64,000 nucleotides of DNA, taken from positions 1 through 64,000 of the forward strand of contig NZ_VOAK01000002.1 of NCBI RefSeq assembly GCF_007859075.1, written 5' to 3'. The translations under genes were made by a program, and so were the position numbers. This stretch comes from Gemmobacter aquaticus. GTDB lineage: Bacteria > Pseudomonadota > Alphaproteobacteria > Rhodobacterales > Rhodobacteraceae. Shown piece by piece: positions 33,997 to 43,867 of the stretch (position 1 is its first letter; each line of letters starts with the position of its first letter). The notes beneath the pieces were generated by a model. It did not search any database. It was given only the letters and a program-made list of their open reading frames with translations, and was not told the DNA's origin.

Positions 33997-34023
33997 CCCC
34001 ATTCCACCCGGAGCCCCGATCCC

Positions 34024-36465
34024 ATGGCCGAGAAACGCGTCTCCGTCCGGCTTGCCGCGGTGGGCGGCCGCCAGGTGCGCGCCGAACTGGAGGGGATCGG
34101 TGAGGCCGGATCCCGTGGCTTCGGCCGCCTGTCCTCCGAGATGGAGCTCGCCAACACGCGGCTGGCCAGCTTCGCGCGCCGGGCCGGGATCGCGCTGGCG
34201 GCGGTCGCCGCAGCTGCGGCTGCGGCTGGCGTGGCGATGGTTCGCTCGGGGCTGGCCAACATCGATGCGCAGGCGAAACTCGCGCAGTCGATGCGGACGA
34301 CCGTGGAGAGCATCCAGACCCTGACCTGGGCCGGGGAACTGGCAGGCGTCTCGATGGGCGAGATCGAGCAGGCGACGAAGAAGCTGACCACCCGCCTGTC
34401 GGAGGCGGCCAGCGGTTCCGGCGCGGCGGTCGGCGCGCTCCGGCGGCTGAACCTGACGGCGGCGGAACTGCAGGCGCTGCCGCTCGACCAGCGCATCGTC
34501 GCGATCCAGGACGCGCTGACCCGCTTCGTGCCCGAGGCCGAGCGGGCGGCCGTGGCCTCGGACCTCTTCGGAGACCGGGCGGCGCTCGCCTTCCTGCGGA
34601 TCGACAGCGCCACGCTGCGCGATGCTGCCCGCGACGTGCAGGACTTCGGGGTGGCGGTCAGCGCGGCCGATGCCGCCCAGATCGAGCGGACGGGCGATGC
34701 CATCGCGCGCCTGAGCCTGATCTGGACCGGCCTCGTGAACCGCCTGACCGTCGCCGTCGCCCCGGCGCTCGAGACCATCGCCACAAAACTCGCCGACATG
34801 GCGCGCGCGACCGGTCCCATCGGGCAGGCGATCACCGCGCTCTTCGACAACCTCGGGCGTCTGGCGTCCTATGCGGCAACCTTCGCCGCCGTCATGGCCG
34901 GGCGCTGGGTCGCGAGAATGGCTGCGGCGGCCCTGTCGGTGCGCGGCCTTGCCACCGCCTTGGTGTTCCTGCGAGGCGCGCTGATCCGCACCGGCATCGG
35001 GGCGCTGATCGTCGGCGCCGGGGAACTGGTCTATCAGTTCTCGCAACTCGTGGCCCGGGTCGGCGGCGTGGGCGAAGCGTTCCGGCTGCTGGGCGATCTG
35101 GCCAGCGAGGTCTGGTCCCGCATCGGCCTGTCGCTGGACGCGGCGCTGGCCCGTATGGCGGCCGGATGGGAGGGGCTGAAGGCGGCCGGGCTATCGGCCC
35201 TCGAGGGAACCATCGCGGGCGTGGTCAGCTTCGGCGACCGCACGGCGGCGATCTTCCAGGGCGCCTATGACGCTGCCGTCGCAATCTGGGGCAGTCTGCC
35301 CGGGGCCATCGGCGATTTCGCCTTCCAGGCGGCGAACGGGCTGATCTCCGGCGTCGAGGCGATGCTGAATGGCGTCGTCACCCGGATCAACAGCTTCATC
35401 GAGACCCTGAACGCGGCCCTGGCGTTGCTGCCGGAATGGGCCACCGGCGAAGGCGGGGTGCGGATCGGCATCCTCGATCCGGTGGAACTGGGGCGGATCG
35501 GCAACCCGTTCGAGGGCGCGGCAACGGCCGCAGGGGCTGCGGCGGCGGATGCCTTTTCGGCGGCCCTCGCGCGGACCTATCTGGAACCGCCCGACCTCGG
35601 GCTCGGGGCCTTGGCCGAGGACGCCCGCGCCCGGGCCGATGGCTATCGCGAAGCGGCTGGCATGCTGGCCGATGCCGCCGGTCGGCCGCTGGCCAGCTGG
35701 CAGGCGCTGAAGGATGCCATGTCCGGCACGGGGGCTGACGCCGAGACCGCGCTGGCTGACGCCGCTGCTGCGGCCGGGGCACTGGGCGACGAACTGGACG
35801 ATACCGGCGGGGCGGCAAGTCGCGCCGGTGCGGCCGGGCGGCAGGCAGGGGCCGATACTGCCGCCGGAGCCGAGCAGGCCCTCACCGGCTGGCAAGCCGT
35901 CACGGCCGCACTTGCCGACTACGCCGCCAAGGCGCGCGAAATCGGCGGGGATATCGGCAGCGCGCTGGTCGGGGCTTTCCAGAGCGCCGAGAACGCCATC
36001 GGCGACTTCGTGAAGACCGGCAGGCTCGACTTCCGCGACCTGGTCACGTCGATGATCGCCGACCTCGCGAAGCTCGCGGCTCGCCGCTTCATCCTCGGCC
36101 CCATCGCCAATGCCCTTTCCGGCGCGCTGGGCGGGGCGGGTGGGATTTTCGCGAACATCCTGCATGCGGGCGGGGTGGTCGGCGCCCCGGGTCCCGGCCG
36201 GATGGTCCCGGCGCTGGCCTTTGCGAATGCCCCGCGCATGCACAGCGGCGGTTGGGCCGGGCTGCGGCCCGACGAGGTGCCCGCGATCCTGCAACGCGGG
36301 GAGCGGGTCCTGTCCCGGCGCGAGGCGGCAGGGTTCGGCCAGTCGGGCGCGTCCACCGTCAATGTCACGATCAACGCCCGCGACGCCGAGAGCTTTCGGC
36401 AATCCCGCACGCAGGTCGCGAGTGACATCGCCCGCGCTGTCTCGCTGGGCCGAAGGGGGATGTGA
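34024..36465 (+). CDS. Tail tape measure protein
   Basis: The protein has 813 aa. N-terminal helical start (VSVRLAAVGGRQVRAELEG), a hydrophobic segment (IALAAVAAAAAAAGVAMV), long helical middle (ALETIATKLADMARATGP), several Ala/Gly-rich stretches, and the typical end RMHSGGWAGLRPDEVPAILQ then GERVLSRREAAGFGQ. It sets tail length: about 813 residues suggests a tail of very roughly 120 nm. It overlaps the next gene by one base. Confidence 0.92.
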   Translation: MAEKRVSVRLAAVGGRQVRAELEGIGEAGSRGFGRLSSEMELANTRLASFARRAGIALAAVAAAAAAAGVAMVRSGLANIDAQAKLAQSMRTTVESIQTLTWAGELAGVSMGEIEQATKKLTTRLSEAASGSGAAVGALRRLNLTAAELQALPLDQRIVAIQDALTRFVPEAERAAVASDLFGDRAALAFLRIDSATLRDAARDVQDFGVAVSAADAAQIERTGDAIARLSLIWTGLVNRLTVAVAPALETIATKLADMARATGPIGQAITALFDNLGRLASYAATFAAVMAGRWVARMAAAALSVRGLATALVFLRGALIRTGIGALIVGAGELVYQFSQLVARVGGVGEAFRLLGDLASEVWSRIGLSLDAALARMAAGWEGLKAAGLSALEGTIAGVVSFGDRTAAIFQGAYDAAVAIWGSLPGAIGDFAFQAANGLISGVEAMLNGVVTRINSFIETLNAALALLPEWATGEGGVRIGILDPVELGRIGNPFEGAATAAGAAAADAFSAALARTYLEPPDLGLGALAEDARARADGYREAAGMLADAAGRPLASWQALKDAMSGTGADAETALADAAAAAGALGDELDDTGGAASRAGAAGRQAGADTAAGAEQALTGWQAVTAALADYAAKAREIGGDIGSALVGAFQSAENAIGDFVKTGRLDFRDLVTSMIADLAKLAARRFILGPIANALSGALGGAGGIFANILHAGGVVGAPGPGRMVPALAFANAPRMHSGGWAGLRPDEVPAILQRGERVLSRREAAGFGQSGASTVNVTINARDAESFRQSRTQVASDIARAVSLGRRGM

Positions 36466-37091
36466 TGGCATTTCACGAGGTCCGCTTTCCGGACAACATC
36501 AGCCGTGGGGCGCGCGGCGGCCCGGAGCGGCGCACCCAGATCGTCGAGCTGGCCAGCGGGGCCGAGGAACGCAACGCCAGCTGGGCCAATTCGCGCCGCC
36601 GCTATGATGTCGCCTATGGCATCCGCCGCGCCGACGATCTGGCAGCGGTCGTCGCCTTCTTCGAGGCGCGCAACGGCCGCCTCCACGGCTTCCGCTTCAA
36701 GGACTGGGCAGACTTCAAGTCCTGCTTGCCGTCGCAGACGCCGGTGCCGACCGATCAACCCATCGGCACCGGCAACGGAGCGGCCACGCAGTTCCAGCTG
36801 GCCAAGCGCTACACCTCCGGCGCGCAGTCCTGGTCGCGGGCCATCACCAAGCCCGTCGCCGGGACGGTCACCATTGCCTTGAACGGCCTGCCGCAAGCCT
36901 CCGGTTGGTCGGTCTCCACCGCTACCGGCCTTGTCACTTTCACGACCGCCCCCTCCGCAGGCGTCGCCATCACCGCGGGCTTCGAATTCGACGTCCCCGT
37001 TCGCTTCGACACCGACATGCTCGACGTCACCCTCGACCTCGAACGGCTCGGGTCGATCACCTCGATCCCGCTCCTGGAGATCCGCACATGA
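36465..37091 (+). CDS. GTA gp12-like distal tail protein (DUF2460)
   Basis: The protein has 208 aa, ATG 36465 overlapping the tape measure stop. FHEVRFPDNISRGARGGPER, RRRYDVAYGIRRADDLAAVVA and GRLHGFRFKDWADFKS are the signature of the DUF2460 (TIGR02217) family, RcGTA gp12. It forms the first tail-tip ring below the tail tube. The next genes follow the GTA order with a lysis cassette inserted between gp12 and gp13. Confidence 0.92.
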   Translation: MAFHEVRFPDNISRGARGGPERRTQIVELASGAEERNASWANSRRRYDVAYGIRRADDLAAVVAFFEARNGRLHGFRFKDWADFKSCLPSQTPVPTDQPIGTGNGAATQFQLAKRYTSGAQSWSRAITKPVAGTVTIALNGLPQASGWSVSTATGLVTFTTAPSAGVAITAGFEFDVPVRFDTDMLDVTLDLERLGSITSIPLLEIRT

Positions 37092-37438
37092 ACGACGAGA
37101 CCGGGTTTCTGGCGGCGGTGCTGCGCGAGCTTGCAGCCTCGACGGCGGTGATCCTCGCCGCCTGGGGCGCGCTGGGCGGCGCGACCAATGCCCTGACCAC
37201 GCGCATGCGGCTGCGCGACGCGCTGCGCCACATCCTGCTCGGCGGGCTGATCGCAGCCGGAATGGGAAGCCTGTCGATGGCGCTCGTCACCGCCTGGCTC
37301 GCCTTGCCGCCGCAGGCGATCCCCGCGGGCGGGGCGGCAGGCTCGGCCGCCTATCTCGTGGGCGTCTTCGGCCCTGCCTTCATCGAACTCGTCCTCGCCC
37401 GTCTGCGTGGCGCGAAGGGAGGGGCCGACGATGAATGA
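37088..37438 (+). CDS. Small multi-spanning membrane protein, holin candidate
   Basis: The 116-aa protein has three hydrophobic segments (ASTAVILAAWGALGG; HILLGGLIAAGMGSLSMALV; SAAYLVGVFGPAFIELVLA) and a charged C-terminus (LRGAKGGADDE), the plan of class I holins. It lies upstream of the lysozyme gene, and its stop region overlaps the next 43-aa membrane gene by 8 bp. No family is recognised with certainty. Confidence 0.65.
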   Translation: MNDETGFLAAVLRELAASTAVILAAWGALGGATNALTTRMRLRDALRHILLGGLIAAGMGSLSMALVTAWLALPPQAIPAGGAAGSAAYLVGVFGPAFIELVLARLRGAKGGADDE

Positions 37439-37562
37439 CCTTCTCCGCCTTGCGCGCGCCCTTCGCTGCGACCCGGGCGATCCAGGACAGACTTTCTCCC
37501 ACCGCCTGCGCATCGGCCTTGCCATCGCCGCGCTGATCCTCTTCCTCTCGCTCCTCAGGTAA
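37431..37562 (+). CDS. 43-aa single-membrane-segment protein in the lysis cassette
   Basis: The gene starts at ATG 37431, inside the end of the holin candidate. The protein has a soluble N-terminus (MNDLLRLARALRCDPGDPG) and one C-terminal membrane helix (IGLAIAALILFLSLLR). It lies 4 bp before the lysozyme gene. It could be a holin partner or antiholin; the call rests on overlap, codon use and position. Confidence 0.55.
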   Translation: MNDLLRLARALRCDPGDPGQTFSHRLRIGLAIAALILFLSLLR

Positions 37563-37566
37563 TCCC

Positions 37567-38226
37567 ATGCACATGACAGACCGGGGCCTTCTGGCCCTCG
37601 TCCGGCACGAGGGAATCGTGCCCGGACCCTATCTCGACGTGAAGACCGTCTGGACCTTCGGCATCGGCCATACAGCCGCCGCGGGGCCGCCCGATCCGGC
37701 GAAGATGCCCCGCGGGATTTCCGCCGACCTCGACGCCGGGATCCGCGAGGCCTTCAGGGTCTTCCGCGCAGACCTTGCCGCCTACGAGGCCGAGGTGCGA
37801 CGCGCCGTGAAGGTGCCGCTGGAACCACATGAGTTCGATGCGCTGGTCTCCTTCCACTACAACACTGGCGCGATCTCCAGAGCCACGCTGACGAAAGCGC
37901 TCAACGTCGGCAATCGCGTTGCAGCCGCCGACGCGTTTCTGAACTGGCGGCGACCGGCCGCGATCATCCCGCGCCGCGAGGCCGAGCGCGACCTCTTCCG
38001 CCACTGCCGCTATCCCGGCGGGACGATCCCGGTCTGGTCCGTGGACCGCGGGGGCCGTGTCGACTTTTTGCGCCCCGTCCGCCGCCTGACCGAGGCCGAG
38101 GCGCTGGCGCTCCTGCGCCCGCAGCACGTGCTGCAGCCGTCTGTCCCACAGCCTAAGCCGGGTACACCTGCCGGTTGGCTCGCCCGGCTGGTCGGCCATT
38201 TCACCACCCTGATCCGGAGGGCCTGA
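37567..38226 (+). CDS. Endolysin, GH24 (T4-type lysozyme)
   Basis: The protein has 219 aa. The catalytic triad spacing of T4 lysozyme is kept: E15 (RHEGIV), D24 (PYLDVKT), T30 (VWTFGIGHT). EFDALVSFHYNTGAI is the core helix and RREAERDLFRHCRY ends the domain. The enzyme cleaves the glycan bond in peptidoglycan for host lysis. No signal peptide is seen, so release depends on a holin. The C-terminal tail (~165-219) is an extra proline-rich and hydrophobic segment. Confidence 0.93.
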   Translation: MHMTDRGLLALVRHEGIVPGPYLDVKTVWTFGIGHTAAAGPPDPAKMPRGISADLDAGIREAFRVFRADLAAYEAEVRRAVKVPLEPHEFDALVSFHYNTGAISRATLTKALNVGNRVAAADAFLNWRRPAAIIPRREAERDLFRHCRYPGGTIPVWSVDRGGRVDFLRPVRRLTEAEALALLRPQHVLQPSVPQPKPGTPAGWLARLVGHFTTLIRRA

Positions 38227-38230
38227 TCCC

Positions 38231-38461
38231 ATGCGTTACATCCGTCCGACCTCGCTCACCTGGTGGGCGGGGCTGCTCGCCTTCGCGACCGGCGCCGCCT
38301 CCCTCGCGCTGCCCGCCACCGGCCCGCTGGCCGATCTCGCCCGGCTGATCACGCTCCTGTCTGGCTCCGGCGATGCATCGCCCGCCGCGCTGATAGCGCT
38401 CGGCCTTGGCCTCATCGGCCTGCGCGACCGGATCGAACGCGGGTTCCGCGGCGATGATTGA
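38231..38461 (+). CDS. Small membrane protein after the lysozyme (76 aa)
   Basis: Two hydrophobic segments (WWAGLLAFATGAASLAL and AALIALGLGLIGLRDRI) and a short charged end. It follows the lysozyme by 4 bp and overlaps the next mini-gene by 8 bp. This could be a second holin or a structural membrane protein; family not recognised. Confidence 0.68.
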   Translation: MRYIRPTSLTWWAGLLAFATGAASLALPATGPLADLARLITLLSGSGDASPAALIALGLGLIGLRDRIERGFRGDD

Positions 38462-38549
38462 GTTTCTCGCAGGCATGGTCGTGGGCGGTGCCGTCGGCTT
38501 CCTGATCGCCGCCCTCTGCGCGGCAGCGGCGAGGGGAGACCGGCCATGA
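38454..38549 (+). CDS. 31-aa membrane peptide, lysis cassette
   Basis: ATG 38454 overlaps the previous gene and the TGA at 38547-38549 overlaps the start of the gp13-like gene. The peptide is MIEFLAGMVVGGAVGFLIAA followed by a short basic end, i.e. one membrane helix with glycine zipper spacing. Support comes only from the tight overlaps on both sides. Confidence 0.5.
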   Translation: MIEFLAGMVVGGAVGFLIAALCAAAARGDRP

Positions 38550-39430
38550 AGTCCCTCCCGCCCGCGCTGCAAGCCCATCTCGACGAGGGCACGACGACCC
38601 TCGCTTGGTGCTGGCGCATCACCCGGGCCGATGGCGTGACCTTCGGCTTCACCGACCATGACCGGACCCTCACCTTCGACGGGACGGAATTCGAACCGGA
38701 AAGCGGGCTGACCGCGTCCGAGGTCCGGTCGGGGTCCGACCTCTCCGTGGACGCGCAGGACGCGCAAGGCGTGCTGTCCTCCGACCGGATCACCGAGACA
38801 GACATCCTCGACGGCCGCTGGGACAACGCGGCGGTCGAGGTCTGGCGGGTGAACTGGTCGGCCCCTTCGCAGCGCGTGCTGATGCGGCGCGGGGCCATCG
38901 GCCAGATCCGGCGCGGGCGGCTCGCCTTCGTGGCGGAGGTGCGGAGCCTTGCCCATGTCCTCGGACAGACGGTCGGGCGGACGTTTCAGGCGAGTTGCGA
39001 TGCCGCGCTGGGCGATCCGCGCTGCGGGGTGAACCTCGAGGCCCCGGCCTTCACGGGCACCGGCGCGGTGATCGATGTGCTGCGCGACCGGGCCTTCACC
39101 GCTTCCGGCCTCGCCAGCTACGTGGCGGGCTGGTTCGCCTTCGGCCTGGTGGAATGGTCGACCGGCGCGAATGCGGGGCGGCGGGTCGAGGTGTTGTCGC
39201 ATGACCTCGTCGACGGCGTCGCCATCCTGACCCTGCTGGAGGCGCCGGTGCGCCCGATCACGGCGACGGATGCCTTCGTGATCCGGGCGGGCTGCGACAA
39301 GCGGATCGCGACCTGCGGGACGAAGTTCGCCAATGTCGCGAACTTCCGGGGCTTCCCGCACATCCCAGGGCAAGACGCAGTCCTTCGCTACGCCACCAAG
39401 GACGGCGGCCATGAGGGAGCGGTGCTTTGA
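38546..39430 (+). CDS. GTA gp13-like tail hub protein (DUF2163)
   Basis: The protein has 294 aa. TLAWCWRITRADGVTFGFTD and LTFDGTEFEPESGLTASEV are the N-terminal signature of DUF2163. C-terminal cysteines in FQASCDAALGDPRCGV and GCDKRIATCG may bind a metal or iron-sulfur cluster, as I recall for the RcGTA hub protein. It forms the hub ring of the tail tip below gp12. It overlaps the next gene by 4 bp. Confidence 0.92.
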   Translation: MKSLPPALQAHLDEGTTTLAWCWRITRADGVTFGFTDHDRTLTFDGTEFEPESGLTASEVRSGSDLSVDAQDAQGVLSSDRITETDILDGRWDNAAVEVWRVNWSAPSQRVLMRRGAIGQIRRGRLAFVAEVRSLAHVLGQTVGRTFQASCDAALGDPRCGVNLEAPAFTGTGAVIDVLRDRAFTASGLASYVAGWFAFGLVEWSTGANAGRRVEVLSHDLVDGVAILTLLEAPVRPITATDAFVIRAGCDKRIATCGTKFANVANFRGFPHIPGQDAVLRYATKDGGHEGAVL

Positions 39431-39861
39431 CGGCCGCCGATCCTGCCCGCGTCATCGTTGTCGCGCGATCCTGGGTCGGCACGCCCTATCACGACCAGGC
39501 CAGCCTGCGCGGGGTCGGCTGCGATTGCCTCGGCCTCGCGCGTGGCATCTGGCGGGAGGTCGTCGGGCCTGAACCTTTCCCGATCCCGCCCTACAGCCGG
39601 GATTGGGGCGAGACCGGGCCGAGGGAGGTGCTGGCGGAGGGCGCAGGCCGCATGATGCCGGAAATCGCAGCAGCCGATGCGCCTCCCGGCGCTCTTATCC
39701 TGTTCCGCATGATGCCCCGCGCCATCGCCAAGCATGTGGGTATCCTGACCGGTCCCGACACCTTCCTCCACGCCTACGAACGCCTCGGCGTGATCGAGGA
39801 AGCGCTGACACCTGCGTGGCGACGGCGCATCGCCTTCGCCTTCCTGTTCCCTGCACGCTGA
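39427..39861 (+). CDS. GTA gp14-like NlpC/P60 peptidase, tail tip
   Basis: The protein has 144 aa with a TTG start at 39427 overlapping the gp13 stop. The NlpC/P60 motif is GVGCDCLGLARGIW with catalytic Cys34, and the His is in AKHVGILTG (H103). It is predicted to cut peptide cross-links of the cell wall during DNA injection. Gene order gp13-gp14-gp15 matches RcGTA. Confidence 0.92.
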   Translation: MTAADPARVIVVARSWVGTPYHDQASLRGVGCDCLGLARGIWREVVGPEPFPIPPYSRDWGETGPREVLAEGAGRMMPEIAAADAPPGALILFRMMPRAIAKHVGILTGPDTFLHAYERLGVIEEALTPAWRRRIAFAFLFPAR

Positions 39862-39871
39862 GATTTCCGCC

Positions 39872-42800
39872 ATGGCGACGCTTGTCCTCGGTGCCGTCGG
39901 CTCCGCCATCGGCGGGGCCTTTGGCGGCGCGATCCTCGGCTTCTCTGGCGCCGCCATCGGCGGTTTCATCGGCTCGACCATCGGGTCGGTCGTCGACAGT
40001 TGGATCGTGTCCTCGCTGGCGCCCGCGCAGAAGATCGAGGGCCAGCGACTCGACAGCTTGCGCATCACCTCGGCCACCGAGGGCGCGATCATCCCGCGCC
40101 TCTACGGGCGCATGCGGATCGGCGGCAACATCGTCTGGGCCACCGATTTCCGCGAGGAGACCAGGACCACGACGCAAGGCGGCGGCAAGGGTGGTGGTGG
40201 CGGCAAGGTCCGGACGACCGAGTATCTGTACTACGCCAGCTTCGCGGTCGCCCTTTGCGAAGGCCCGATCACCGGCATCGGGCGCATCTGGGCAGACGGC
40301 AAACCGCTCGACATGACCGGCATCACCTTGCGCTGGTATCCCGGCGATGAGGCGCAGACGGCCGACCCGTTCATCGCGGCGAAGATGGGGGCGGCCAACA
40401 CCCCGGCCTATCGCGGCACGGCCTATGTCGTCTTCGAGGAACTGCCGCTTTCTACCTACGGCAATCGCCTGCCGCAGCTCAGCTTCGAAGTGTTCCGGCC
40501 GCTGGCCGATCCCGACACGGCCGAGGGGCTGGTCAAGGCGGTAACGATGATCCCGGCTTCGGGCGAATTCACCTATGCGACGGAGACGATCCGCAAGAGC
40601 GCGGGCGGCTTCGGCGGCACGACCTCGGCCGAGAACCTCAACGCGCTGCCGGATGAGCCTGACATCATTGTGGCCCTCGATCGACTGCAGGCCATGGCCC
40701 CGGCCGTCGAAAGCGTCAGCCTGGTCGTCGCCTGGTTCGGCAATGACCTGCGCGCAGGCAACTGCACGATCAAGCCCGGCGTCGAGGTGGCGACAAAGGC
40801 CACCAGTCCCAAGGTCTGGACGGTCAACGGCGTAGCGCGGGCCAATGCGCATCTGGTGAGCCGCGATGCCGAGGACCGGCCCGTCTACGGTGGCACGCCT
40901 GCGGATTTCGCGGTTGTGCAGGCCATCCGCGAGATGAAGGCGCGCGGGCTGCGCGTCACCTTCTATCCCTTCCTGCTGATGGACGTGCCACCCGGCAACA
41001 CGAAGCCCAATCCTTACAGCGCCAATGCCGCCACCGCTGGCCAGCCGACATTCCCCTGGCGTGGCCGCATCACCTGTTCCCCGGCAGCGGGTTTTGCAGG
41101 ATCGGTGGACAAGACTGCCGCAGCCGCCACGCAGGTATCAGCCCTGTTCGGCACGGCGGCGCCCGCGAACTTCAGCGTGTCCGGCACCAATGTCAGCTGG
41201 ACCGGGCCGGTAGGCGAATGGTCGCTGCGCCGGATGATCCTGCACTACGCGCATCTGTGCAAAGCGGCCGGCGGCGTCGATGCCTTCCTGATCGGCTCCG
41301 AAATGCCCGGCCTCACCACGATCCGCTCCAGCGCCAACGCCTATCCCGCCGTCACCGCCTTCAAATCCCTCGCCGCCGATGTCCGCAGCATTCTCGGCGC
41401 TGGTCCCAGGATCGGCTACGCCTCGGACTGGTCGGAGTATTTCGGTCACCAGCCGGGCGATGGAACAGGTGACGTGTTCTTCCACCTCGACCCGCTCTGG
41501 TCGGATGCCAACATCGACTTCATCGGCATCGACAACTACATGCCGCTCTCGGATTGGCGCGACGGCTTCGACCATGCCGATGCCATCGAGGGCTGGCCCG
41601 CGATCCATGACCGGGCCTACCTGCAGGCCAACATCGCGGGCGGCGAGGGCTTCGACTGGTTCTACGCCAGCGCGGCCGACCGGTCGGCGCAACTGCGGAC
41701 GCCGATCACCGACGGTGCCGCAGGCAAACCGTGGGTGTTCCGCTACAAGGATCTCGCCGCCTGGTGGCAAAACGCGCATTTCAACCGGCCCGGTGGGGTG
41801 GAAAGCGGCACGCCCACGGCATGGGTGCCGCAGTCAAAGCCCGTCTGGTTCACCGAACTGGGGTGCCCCGCCATCGACCGGGGCACAAACCAGCCGAACG
41901 TCTTCTTCGACCCGAAGTCGTCCGAGAGCTTCACGCCCTACTTTTCGCGCGGCTGGCGCGACGATGCGATCCAGCGCGCCTATCTCGAAGCCAGCTGTCT
42001 CTGGTGGGGCGAAGGGGCGAACAACCCGACGTCGTCCGTCTACGGTGGCCGGATGGTCCATGTTCCGGAATGCGCCGCCTGGACCTGGGATGCGCGACCC
42101 TATCCGTTCTTCCCCGAACTGACCGGCGTCTGGACGGACGGGCCGAACTGGCGGCTGGGTCACTGGCTGACCGGACGGCTCGGCGCGGTGTCGCTGGCGG
42201 CCCTTGTCCGCCATCTCTGCCTGCGCGCTGGGCTGGCGGAAGACCTGATCGACGTGTCGGGTCTCTGGGGCGCGGTCGAGGGCTATGTGATCGGCGCGCT
42301 GGAAAGCCCCCGCGCATCGATTTCCACTTTGGCCCGCCACTTCGGTTTCGACGCCATCGAGACCGAGGGCGTGATCCGCTTCGTCATGCGCGGGCGGGCG
42401 TCCAACGTCACCCTTGCAGTGGATGATATGGTCTCCACCCGCGAGGGCGAGGCCTTCGAACTGACCCGCGGCCAGGAGACCGAACTGCCACAGGCGCTGA
42501 AGTGGCAGGTCGCCCGGGCGGACGAGGATTATGACGCGGCCCTCGTCGAGGCCCGCCGCATCACCGTCGATACCACGCGCATTGCCTCCGAGTCCTTCCC
42601 GATGGCGATCCCGCCCGAGGAGGCCGAACGCCGATGCCGCCGCGCGCTGATGGAAGCCTGGATCGGCCGGGAAAGTGCGACCTTCCGCCTGCCACCGTCG
42701 CGGTTGGCGCTGGACCCGACCGACATAATCCGGCTCGCGCATGACGGTCGCGAGGTCGAGTTCCGCCTCGTCTCGGTGGCCGATGCCAAGGCACGCGGGA

Positions 42801-43846
42801 TCGAGGCCGTCCGCCAGGACCGCGCCGCCTATGACTTGCCGCCTGGCGATCCTCGCCCAGCCTCGCTCGCAAGCCCCGTCGCCTTCGGCACGCCGGAAGT
42901 GGTGATGCTGGACCTGCCACAAGTTTCGGAAGATCAGCCCGCCCATCGCCCCCTGATCGCCGCCCATGCCAGCCCCTGGCCCGGCGAGATCGCCGTCTTC
43001 CGCAGCGCCTCGACGGACGGGTTCAACCTCCTGACGACCTTCGGCAGTCGGGCCCGGATCGGCACGCTGGCCTTCGACTTCTTTCCCGGCCCGACTTCGA
43101 GGTTCGATTTGGGCAACGCGCTGGTGGTCGATCTTCTGTCGGGGACGCTGGAGAGCGTGACGGACGTCGTACTATTCGGTGGGGCGAACGCACTGGCGGT
43201 CGAGGCGACGGCGTGGACCTGGGAGATCGTCCAGGCTGGTGCGGCCGAACTGATCGCGCCTGGCCGCTACCGGCTGACCCGCCTCCTGCGCGGCCAGCGT
43301 GGAACAGAACATGCCATGGGCAATCCCGCCTTGGCCGGGGCGCGGGTTGTGGTCCTGGACGCCGCGCTGTCCGCCCTTCCCATCGCCGAAGCCGATCTCG
43401 GACTGCCATGGAACTGGCGGGTCGGCCCGGCCGCGCGCGCTGTCACCGATGACAGCTACGCCGCGCTGGGCTTCACCCCGACCGGGCGGGGCCTCGTCCC
43501 GTTCGCCCCGGCCCATGTCGAACAGCCATGGCGGATCGCGCGCAACCCGGGCGATCTCACCATCCGCTGGACACGGCGATCCCGCGCGCTGGTCGCCGAT
43601 GCCTGGGAACAGGTCGAGGTGCCATTGGCCGAAGACCTGGAAAGCTACGACGTGCAGATCCTCGACGGGTCGACCGTCAAGCGCACGCTGACCGGCAGCA
43701 CGACTTTCGTCCTCTACACCGCCGCCCAGCAGACTGCCGATTGGGGCGCGCCGCTCGGGCCAGGCCAGACGCTGGAGATCCGCATCTTCCAACTCTCGAA
43801 CCGCCTCGGACGCGGCACGCCTGCGTCTTTCACGCTGCAATTCTGA
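39872..43846 (+). CDS. GTA gp15-like host specificity/tail tip protein (megatron)
   Basis: The protein has 1324 aa. The N-terminus has a glycine-rich hydrophobic segment (VLGAVGSAIGGAFGGAILG in outline), as in gp15. The middle carries a GTA TIM-barrel-like glycoside hydrolase domain (LIGSEMPGLTTIRSS; GYASDWSEYFGHQ; VWFTELGCPAIDRG), and the C-terminal half the phage-tail module (LTRGQETELPQALKW; LLRGQRGTEHAMGNP). It is the central tail spike that penetrates the envelope. It is followed 21 bp later by the fibre gene. Confidence 0.93.
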   Translation: MATLVLGAVGSAIGGAFGGAILGFSGAAIGGFIGSTIGSVVDSWIVSSLAPAQKIEGQRLDSLRITSATEGAIIPRLYGRMRIGGNIVWATDFREETRTTTQGGGKGGGGGKVRTTEYLYYASFAVALCEGPITGIGRIWADGKPLDMTGITLRWYPGDEAQTADPFIAAKMGAANTPAYRGTAYVVFEELPLSTYGNRLPQLSFEVFRPLADPDTAEGLVKAVTMIPASGEFTYATETIRKSAGGFGGTTSAENLNALPDEPDIIVALDRLQAMAPAVESVSLVVAWFGNDLRAGNCTIKPGVEVATKATSPKVWTVNGVARANAHLVSRDAEDRPVYGGTPADFAVVQAIREMKARGLRVTFYPFLLMDVPPGNTKPNPYSANAATAGQPTFPWRGRITCSPAAGFAGSVDKTAAAATQVSALFGTAAPANFSVSGTNVSWTGPVGEWSLRRMILHYAHLCKAAGGVDAFLIGSEMPGLTTIRSSANAYPAVTAFKSLAADVRSILGAGPRIGYASDWSEYFGHQPGDGTGDVFFHLDPLWSDANIDFIGIDNYMPLSDWRDGFDHADAIEGWPAIHDRAYLQANIAGGEGFDWFYASAADRSAQLRTPITDGAAGKPWVFRYKDLAAWWQNAHFNRPGGVESGTPTAWVPQSKPVWFTELGCPAIDRGTNQPNVFFDPKSSESFTPYFSRGWRDDAIQRAYLEASCLWWGEGANNPTSSVYGGRMVHVPECAAWTWDARPYPFFPELTGVWTDGPNWRLGHWLTGRLGAVSLAALVRHLCLRAGLAEDLIDVSGLWGAVEGYVIGALESPRASISTLARHFGFDAIETEGVIRFVMRGRASNVTLAVDDMVSTREGEAFELTRGQETELPQALKWQVARADEDYDAALVEARRITVDTTRIASESFPMAIPPEEAERRCRRALMEAWIGRESATFRLPPSRLALDPTDIIRLAHDGREVEFRLVSVADAKARGIEAVRQDRAAYDLPPGDPRPASLASPVAFGTPEVVMLDLPQVSEDQPAHRPLIAAHASPWPGEIAVFRSASTDGFNLLTTFGSRARIGTLAFDFFPGPTSRFDLGNALVVDLLSGTLESVTDVVLFGGANALAVEATAWTWEIVQAGAAELIAPGRYRLTRLLRGQRGTEHAMGNPALAGARVVVLDAALSALPIAEADLGLPWNWRVGPAARAVTDDSYAALGFTPTGRGLVPFAPAHVEQPWRIARNPGDLTIRWTRRSRALVADAWEQVEVPLAEDLESYDVQILDGSTVKRTLTGSTTFVLYTAAQQTADWGAPLGPGQTLEIRIFQLSNRLGRGTPASFTLQF

Positions 43847-43867
43847 TCCCAACCCAAGGGAACCCAA